Assembly (NCBI RefSeq): GCF_017939625.1
Contig: NZ_JAGKTC010000001.1
Location: 900,519-964,518, forward strand
Direction of reading: 5' to 3'
Source of the DNA: Pseudoxanthomonas helianthi
Lineage (GTDB): Bacteria > Pseudomonadota > Gammaproteobacteria > Xanthomonadales > Xanthomonadaceae
DNA length: 64,000 nucleotides
Positions 59,066 through 64,000 of the stretch are shown piece after piece. The notes under the pieces are model-generated. The model had not been told where the DNA came from, ran no database searches, and worked only from the letters and a program-made list of their open reading frames with translations. How positions within the stretch are numbered: the first letter of the stretch is position 1; each line of letters opens with the position of its first letter. Made by a program: the position numbers and the translations under genes.

Positions 59066-59474
59066 TCGAACGGCCCGTTGTCATGCTGCCCTGCGGCAAC
59101 CGCGGGGCCGAGCCCAAGGCCGACAAGCACTTAGCGCATCGACGGTTGTGCACAGCCGTTACAAAACCTTCATATCCGCGCGGATTTTTGCCCACAGCCA
59201 TTTCTTACCGCTGTATTTCACACGTAAATACCTGATTCTGAAAGAAAAACAGGTGATGGCACTTTTTTCGCCAATTCGTAAGAAATGTGCTGATTCAGGC
59301 CTCCGGGACGCCCTGCGCCGCTGACATGCACAGTGTTATCCACAGATTTTGTGGATAAGGCGGAATCTCCAATCGCAACCGCTACTTGCGAGATGTTCAT
59401 CAGTCCCCGGACAGATGTTGCGCGCAACTCGAGCCGGTTACGGACGCCTTGCCTCGCTGGGTAAACTGGCGTCG
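59066..59474. other. 409-base non-coding region upstream of priA with an A+T-rich stretch
   Basis: No convincing gene. The part from about 59155 to 59290 is strikingly A+T-rich for this genome (one sampled 60-base line is 38% G+C), and ends near a DnaA-box pair at 59336-59358. Short frames exist on both strands, e.g. a 60-codon minus-strand one, but none has a ribosome site or recognisable product. It could hold the priA promoter or a DnaA-responsive control region. Confidence 0.5.
59336..59358. promoter_or_regulatory. Inverted pair of consensus DnaA boxes upstream of priA
   Basis: TTATCCACA (59336-59344) and its reverse complement TGTGGATAA (59350-59358), separated by GATTT. Both match the DnaA 9-mer perfectly. 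They lie about 117 bases before the priA start. The site could equally be read as a 9-base hairpin, but its identity to the DnaA consensus and its position before a replication-restart gene favour regulation by DnaA. Confidence 0.5.
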
Positions 59475-61772
59475 ATGCCCCCATCCGCCTCCACTCTGCA
59501 AGTCGCCCTGCCGGTGCCCCTGCCGCGGGTGTTCGATTACCGGCCGCCGGCCGACCTGGTGGCCGGTGAGGACGCCATCGGCAGACGGGTACGGGTGCCG
59601 TTCGGCCCGCGCGAACTGTGCGGCGTGGTCGCCGGGGTCGGCGCGCCGCACGTTGAGCCCAAGCCAGTCGACGCGCCCGAATTGCGCCACGCCTTGGCCC
59701 TGCTCGACGAGGCGCCGCTGTTCCACGGCGAGTTGCTCGAATCGTTGCGTTGGCTGGCCCGCTATACCCACGCGCCGCTGGGCGAGGTTTTCGCCACCGC
59801 CCTGCCGGCCGCGTTGCGCCACGGCGAGCCCCTGCCCGACACCCATGCCTGGGCCTGGACCCTGACGCCGGAAGGCAGCCGCGAAGTTGAGCGGCTGCGC
59901 AAGGGCACGCGTCCGCGCCGGTTGGCCGAACTGCTACAGGCCGGCCCCAGGGATGAGGACGCGTTGGACCTGCTGCTGGAGGACTGGCGCAGCGCCGCAC
60001 GCGCCCTGGCCAAGCGTGGCCTGGCCGAACGCGTCGCCGTTCCCGCCTCGCGGATCGCGCCGGAACCACAAGCCGGGCCGGAATTGAATGCCGAACAGCA
60101 GGCGGCGGTGGAAACCATCGTCGCGGCCGACGGCTTCGCGCCCGTTCTGCTGGAAGGCGTCACCGGCAGCGGCAAGACCGAGGTCTACCTGCGCGCCATC
60201 GCCGACTGCCTGGCGCGCGGCAAGCAGGCGCTGGTGCTGGTGCCGGAAATCGGCCTGACCCCGCAGACTCTCGCCCGTTTCCGTGCCCGGCTCGGCGTGC
60301 CAGTGCATGCGCTGCATTCGGGCCTGAACGACAACGCGCGCGCGCGGACCTGGGCGGCCGCGTGGCGTGGCGAAGCGCGGGTGATCGTCGGCACGCGTTC
60401 GGCGGTGTTCACCCCGCTGCCCGACGCCGGCCTGATCGTCGTCGATGAAGAGCACGATGCCAGCTACAAGCAGCAGGACGGCATCCGCTACCACGCGCGC
60501 GATTTCGCCCTGGTGCGCGGCAAGGCGCTCGGCGTCCCGGTGCTGCTGGGTAGCGCGACGCCTTCGCTGGAATCGCTGCACAACGCGCAATCCGGTCGCT
60601 ATACGCACTTGCGGCTGAGCAAGCGCGCGGGCGAAGCGAAACCGCCCGCGGTGCGCGTGGTCGACGTGCGCAAGCGGCCATTGCAGGCCGGCCTGTCGCC
60701 GGAAACCTTGCAGGCCATCGACCACGCACTGCACGTCGGCGGACAGGTACTGGTGTTCAAGAACCGGCGCGGCTACGCGCCGGCGCTGCTATGCCACGAC
60801 TGCGGCTGGAGCGCGCACTGCAAACGCTGCGACGCAACCATGACCGTGCACGCCGGCGGGCGCCGCCTGCAATGCCATCACTGCGGCCATCGCCAGCCCG
60901 CGCCGCTGGCCTGTCCCGATTGCGGCGGGCTGGCCTTGCAACCGCAGGGCATCGGCACGGAGCGGCTGGAGGAGATGCTGGCGGAGAAGTTCGCAGCCTT
61001 TCCCGTCGTGCGCGTCGATCGCGGCACGACGCAACGCAAGGACGCGATGGAAAGGCACCTGGATGCGCTCGGCGACGCACCGGGCATCCTCGTCGGCACC
61101 CAGATCCTCGCCAAGGGCCACGACCTGCCGCACCTGACCCTGGTCGTGGTGGTCGGCGTCGACGAAGGCCTGTTCTCCGCCGATTTCCGCGCAGGCGAAA
61201 AACTCGCCCAGCAGCTGATCCAGGTCGCCGGCCGCGCCGGCCGCGCCGAGAAAGCGGGCGAAGTGTGGTTGCAGACTCACCATCCGGAACACGCGTTGCT
61301 GCAGACGCTGATCCACGGCGGTTATCCCGCGTTCGCCGCGAACGAACTGGCGATGCGCGAGGCCGCCGGTTTCCCGCCGTTCGCGCATCTCGCGCTGCTG
61401 CGTGCGGAAGCGCAGCATGTCGAAGCCGCGCAGGCGTTCTTGCTGGCGGCCAAAGCGCAAATCCCCCTCGGTCCCCCTTTTGCAAAGGGGGAGGCCATTG
61501 CTGCATCTGCCGTACGAAATGCAACTGGGATCTCCCCTCCTTTGAAAAAGGGGGGCCCGGGGGGATTTGTCTCCGAAGTCGAACTGCACGGCCCGATGCC
61601 CGCACCGATGCCGCGCCGCGCCGGCTTCCAGCGCATGCAACTGCTGCTGTCCTCGCCGAACCGCCGAACCCTGCACGCCGCGCTCGACGCGTGGGTTCCG
61701 GCGCTTCACGAACTGCCGGAAGCGCGCAAGGTGCGCTGGTCGCTGGACGTCGATCCGGTCGATCTGTACTGA
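59475..61772 (+). CDS. priA: Primosomal replication-restart helicase PriA, with an in-frame repeat insertion
   Basis: 3'-5' DNA helicase that restarts stalled forks and assembles the primosome. The 765-residue protein has the N-terminal DNA-binding start 'LQVALPVPLPRVFDYRPP', Walker A 'LLEGVTGSGKTEVYLRAI', DEEH box 'VVDEEHDASYKQQ', and the zinc-binding cysteines 'CHDCGWSAHCKRCD' and 'CHHCGH...CPDCGG'. Helicase motif V/VI regions are 'GTQILAKGHD' and 'QVAGRAGRAEKAGEV'. Residues about 662-698, near the C-terminal domain, are encoded by an inverted repeat (61460-61568) not seen in ordinary PriA (about 730 residues). The rest is intact, so the gene is probably functional. Confidence 0.95.
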   Translation: MPPSASTLQVALPVPLPRVFDYRPPADLVAGEDAIGRRVRVPFGPRELCGVVAGVGAPHVEPKPVDAPELRHALALLDEAPLFHGELLESLRWLARYTHAPLGEVFATALPAALRHGEPLPDTHAWAWTLTPEGSREVERLRKGTRPRRLAELLQAGPRDEDALDLLLEDWRSAARALAKRGLAERVAVPASRIAPEPQAGPELNAEQQAAVETIVAADGFAPVLLEGVTGSGKTEVYLRAIADCLARGKQALVLVPEIGLTPQTLARFRARLGVPVHALHSGLNDNARARTWAAAWRGEARVIVGTRSAVFTPLPDAGLIVVDEEHDASYKQQDGIRYHARDFALVRGKALGVPVLLGSATPSLESLHNAQSGRYTHLRLSKRAGEAKPPAVRVVDVRKRPLQAGLSPETLQAIDHALHVGGQVLVFKNRRGYAPALLCHDCGWSAHCKRCDATMTVHAGGRRLQCHHCGHRQPAPLACPDCGGLALQPQGIGTERLEEMLAEKFAAFPVVRVDRGTTQRKDAMERHLDALGDAPGILVGTQILAKGHDLPHLTLVVVVGVDEGLFSADFRAGEKLAQQLIQVAGRAGRAEKAGEVWLQTHHPEHALLQTLIHGGYPAFAANELAMREAAGFPPFAHLALLRAEAQHVEAAQAFLLAAKAQIPLGPPFAKGEAIAASAVRNATGISPPLKKGGPGGFVSEVELHGPMPAPMPRRAGFQRMQLLLSSPNRRTLHAALDAWVPALHELPEARKVRWSLDVDPVDLY
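61460..61568. repeat. Inverted repeat AAATCCCCCTCGGTCCCCC inside priA
   Basis: Arms 61460-61494 (with CCCCCTTTTGCAAAGGGGG) and 61532-61568 (ending CCCGGGGGGATTT) pair imperfectly over about 35 bases. Length is about 108-109 bases, keeping the priA frame open. Such CCCCCTTTT/AAAAGGGGG units are, as I recall, a common intergenic repeat in Xanthomonadaceae; here one is inside an essential-class gene. Confidence 0.88.
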
Positions 61773-61774
61773 CG

Positions 61775-62311
61775 TCAACCGGCGTCGCGCAGCAGTTTCT
61801 GGATCTTGCCGCCCAGCTTCATCAGCTTCATCAGCGTCTTCGGTTCCAGCCGCAGCATCTCCTCGCCCCACGACGACAACGCGCCCATCAGCGCCAGGGT
61901 TTCCCTGATCCGCGCACGCGCATCGGGCGGCTCCTCGCTCAATGCCGGGTCGGCGGCCATTTCCCGCAGCATCGCGACGGTGGGGTCGAACTCGCGCGCC
62001 TTTCGTTCGCGCACCACGGTGCGGAACAGCTCCCACACGTCTTTCGATGTCTCGAAATGATCGCGTCGGTCGCCGAGCAGGTGCACCACCCTGACCAGAT
62101 TGAGGTTGACCAGCTCGCGCAGACTGTTGCTGACGTTGGAACGCGCCACCACCAGCACGTCCGCGATTTCCTCGGCGTGCATCGGCCGCCCGGACAGGAA
62201 CAGCAACGCATGGATCTGCGCCACCGTGCGGTTGACCCCCCAGCGCGAGCCCATCTCGCCCCAGTGCAGGACGAAACGGCGGCTCAGCGGGGACAGCGGA
62301 TCGGCAGGCAT
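61775..62311 (-). CDS. GbsR/MarR-family transcriptional regulator
   Basis: 178-residue winged-helix regulator. The DNA-binding part is 'QIHALLFLSGRPMHAEEIADVLVVARSNVSNSLRELVNLNLVRVV', where the recognition helix 'ARSNVSNSLREL' matches GbsR-type proteins. A dimerisation helix of charged residues follows ('WELFRTVVRERKAREFD'). It is divergent from the NAD-binding and ndh genes, with a perfect palindrome between them, so it most likely represses its own gene and the ndh pair. Confidence 0.9.
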   Translation of the reverse strand: MPADPLSPLSRRFVLHWGEMGSRWGVNRTVAQIHALLFLSGRPMHAEEIADVLVVARSNVSNSLRELVNLNLVRVVHLLGDRRDHFETSKDVWELFRTVVRERKAREFDPTVAMLREMAADPALSEEPPDARARIRETLALMGALSSWGEEMLRLEPKTLMKLMKLGGKIQKLLRDAG

Positions 62312-62357
62312 GGCGGCAGGGGTGGCTGGAGTTGCGCAGAGGCTAGTTCTGCCATAT

Positions 62358-62377
62358 ATTTCTGTCAAGACAGAAAT
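62358..62377. promoter_or_regulatory. Perfect palindromic operator between the GbsR-type gene and the ndh pair
   Basis: ATTTCTGTC-AA-GACAGAAAT, 9-base arms around AA, in the 87-base divergent region. A CATATATT stretch lies just to its left and could be part of a -10 element. Size and symmetry fit a dimeric winged-helix regulator, and the adjacent gene encodes one. Confidence 0.75.
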
Positions 62378-62398
62378 TTCCGAACGGAGACCATCGCG

Positions 62399-63346
62399 AT
62401 GGGCGCGCTGGACGAGGCAAAGGGACGACGGATACTGGTCCTGGGCGGCGCCGGCTTCATCGGTCGCCACGTGGTCGAAGCGCTCGCGGCGCGCGATTGC
62501 CGCGTACTGGTCGGCAGCCGCCATCCGCGGCGGCGGCGCAGATCGACGGTCGCCCCCGTCTTCGGATTCCGCGAAACGCGGCTCGAATCGCTGCTGCAAG
62601 CCGCCGATTGGAACGAAGCGCTCCGCGACTGCGACGCGGTGGTCAACTGCGTCGGCATCCTGCGCGAGCGCGGCCGCGAAACTTATCGCCGCGTGCACCA
62701 CCTCGCCCCCGCCGCGCTGGCCGAAGCGTGCCGGCAACGCGGGCTGCGACTGGTCCATGTCTCCGCCCTGGGACTCGACGCCGACGCCCGCAGCGGTTTC
62801 CTGCGTTCCAAGCGCGACGGCGAAACCGCGCTGCGCGCCAGCGGCGCGGACTGGCACATCGTGCGCCCCTCGCTGCTCGACGGTGAAGGCGGGTTCGGCG
62901 CGCGCTGGATCCGGCGCGTCGCACGCTGGCCACTGCATCCCCTGCCGCGCGGGGCCACCGGGCGCATCGCGGTGCTGGACGTGCGCGACCTGGGCGAAGC
63001 CATCGCCGCGCTTGTCCTCGCCAATGCACCGTCGCGGCGCGAACACGACCTCGGCGGCCTGCAGGCGCGCACGCTGGCCGAACACCTGGCCGCGATGCGC
63101 GCGCTGCACCGTCCGACACCCGCGCGGCCCATCGCGATTCCCGACGCGCTCGCCCGTTTCGCCGCCCATGCCTGCGATCTGCTGCACGCCACGCCGTTTT
63201 CCTACGGACATTGGGAACTCCTGCAGCGCGACAATCGTCCGGCCATCAACCGCCTGCCCGAGCTGCTGGGCCGCATGCCCCGGCAGGTCGGCGCGCCGGC
63301 GGTCGTGCCGGCGCATCCACTTCCCCTCGCGGAGCCCGTGCAATGA
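62399..63346 (+). CDS. NAD(P)-binding protein, NDUFA9/epimerase-like atypical SDR
   Basis: 315 residues. It starts with a Rossmann motif 'RILVLGGAGFIGRHVVEALAARD' and has 'DAVVNCVGILRERGRETYRRVHH' and 'GLRLVHVSALGLDADARSGFLRSKRDGE' (the Tyr-to-Phe/Leu change suggests a non-catalytic role), then 'WHIVRPSLLDGEGGFGARWI'. This pattern matches NDUFA9-like SDRs that accompany quinone-linked NADH dehydrogenases. It overlaps the ndh start by four bases (ATGA), so it is probably a partner or assembly factor of that enzyme. Controlled from the adjacent palindrome. Confidence 0.86.
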   Translation: MGALDEAKGRRILVLGGAGFIGRHVVEALAARDCRVLVGSRHPRRRRRSTVAPVFGFRETRLESLLQAADWNEALRDCDAVVNCVGILRERGRETYRRVHHLAPAALAEACRQRGLRLVHVSALGLDADARSGFLRSKRDGETALRASGADWHIVRPSLLDGEGGFGARWIRRVARWPLHPLPRGATGRIAVLDVRDLGEAIAALVLANAPSRREHDLGGLQARTLAEHLAAMRALHRPTPARPIAIPDALARFAAHACDLLHATPFSYGHWELLQRDNRPAINRLPELLGRMPRQVGAPAVVPAHPLPLAEPVQ

Positions 63347-64000
63347 AACATCTCGTCATCATCGGCGGCGGTTTCGCCGGCCTGTGGGCGACCCGCGCGC
63401 TGGCCGGCGAGGCGTTGCGCATCACGTTGATCGATCGCCACAACCACCACCTGTTCCAGCCCCTGCTGTACCAGGTCGCCACCGCCGGATTGTCGGCGCC
63501 GGACATCGCCGCGCCGTTGCGCCACATCCTGCGCCGGCAGGAAAACGTCGAAGTGCGGCTGGGCGAAGTGCGCGACATCGCGCCCGACGCGAAGACCGTG
63601 ACGCTGGACGATGGCGACGTGCTGCGTTTCGACTGGCTGCTGCTCGCCGCCGGCGCCACGCACGCCTACTTCGGCCACGACGACTGGGCGCCGCATGCGC
63701 CGGGATTGAAGACGCTGGACGATGCGCTGGACCTGCGCCGCAAGTTGCTGCTGGCGTTCGAACGCGCCGAGGCCGAAACCGATCCCGCCGCGCGCGCTGC
63801 GTGGCTGAACTTCGCCATCGTCGGCGGCGGCCCGACCGGCGTGGAGCTGGCCGGCACGCTGGCCGAGATCGCCCGGCACACCCTGAAGAACGAATTCCGC
63901 CACATCGATCCGTCCGAGGCGCGCGTGCGCCTGATCGAGGCCGGCCCGCGCGTGCTGTCTTCATTCCCCGAGGACCTGTCGGAAAAGGCGCGCCGGCAAC
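63343..64000 (+). CDS. ndh: Type II NADH dehydrogenase (NDH-2), 3' end beyond window
   Basis: Single-subunit NADH:quinone oxidoreductase at the inner face of the membrane; it oxidises NADH without pumping protons. About 219 codons are visible. FAD-binding start 'KHLVIIGGGFAGLWATRALAG', then 'NHHLFQPLLYQVATAGLSAPDIAAPLRHIL' (diagnostic for NDH-2) and the NADH-binding 'FAIVGGGPTGVELAGTLAEIA'. Its start overlaps the preceding SDR gene. Full NDH-2 has about 430 residues, so roughly half is missing. Confidence 0.93.
   Translation, partial: MKHLVIIGGGFAGLWATRALAGEALRITLIDRHNHHLFQPLLYQVATAGLSAPDIAAPLRHILRRQENVEVRLGEVRDIAPDAKTVTLDDGDVLRFDWLLLAAGATHAYFGHDDWAPHAPGLKTLDDALDLRRKLLLAFERAEAETDPAARAAWLNFAIVGGGPTGVELAGTLAEIARHTLKNEFRHIDPSEARVRLIEAGPRVLSSFPEDLSEKARRQ

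Noticed and set aside
59336-59358. Reading the DnaA-box pair as an intrinsic terminator of the DUF4286 transcript
   Set aside because: The stem is only 9 bases with little G+C and no T-run, while both arms match the DnaA consensus exactly.
59218-59398. 60-codon minus-strand frame in the A+T-rich region before priA
   Set aside because: No ribosome site and no recognisable product; it overlaps the DnaA-box pair. Not convincing as a gene.

Overview
The window is a piece of a high-GC gammaproteobacterial chromosome, most likely Xanthomonadaceae (Lysobacter, Luteimonas, Thermomonas or Stenotrophomonas type). The reasons are the GC-rich codon use, the gene complement (homodimeric AceE, plant-type GshA, cytochrome c4 followed by tandem DsbA proteins, a three-domain Grx4 protein, a QEGLA-motif protein) and many intergenic inverted repeats with arms such as GTAGGAGCGC...GCGCTCCTAC. 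I found no rRNA, tRNA, CRISPR array, transposase or integrase. The genus is inference.

Layout. 1-3443: two drug/metabolite exporters and a DUF1615 lipoprotein. 3462-9099: an accessory island with clearly lower GC (sampled 60-base lines are about 45-55% G+C, against more than 60% in the flanks). It holds a divergent Vsr-type endonuclease, a C5-cytosine DNA methyltransferase, a 724-residue protein with two GHKL ATPase domains, a receiver-domain protein with an unrecognised C-terminal domain, and a small PD-(D/E)XK-like protein. It ends at a bidirectional terminator shared with aceE. This looks like a restriction-modification/defence island wired to a two-component phosphorelay, and it is the best candidate for an undescribed system.

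9169-34894: core metabolism and stress. This covers AceE, an RsbU/RsbW/STAS partner-switching operon, malic enzyme MaeB, DctA, a QEGLA protein, GltS, RsgA, an AlaA-type aminotransferase, an SGNH hydrolase, a Grx-HesB-rhodanese fusion, DUF924, AMP nucleosidase, a catalytic plus degenerate amidohydrolase pair, a DegV protein, a PP-loop ligase, and the formaldehyde detoxification operon frmR-frmA-fghA with a recognisable FrmR-type operator.

35015-64000: a TPR lipoprotein, GshA, a VIT-type Fe/Mn transporter, a GH13 enzyme, a polysaccharide deacetylase coupled to EngB, cytochrome c4, two DsbA-like oxidoreductases, an EEP-family hydrolase, an alpha/beta hydrolase, DinB and DUF1993 proteins, a TSUP permease, Slt, Cca, an SDR, SppA, a MATE pump, DUF3667, DUF4286, PriA, and a GbsR/MarR-type regulator divergent from an NAD-binding protein and a type II NADH dehydrogenase across a perfect palindrome.

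A recurring theme is repeats entering coding sequence. One lies in frame inside priA, one in the signal-peptide region of the second amidohydrolase, and repeat arms form the last codons of cca and of the PP-loop ligase.
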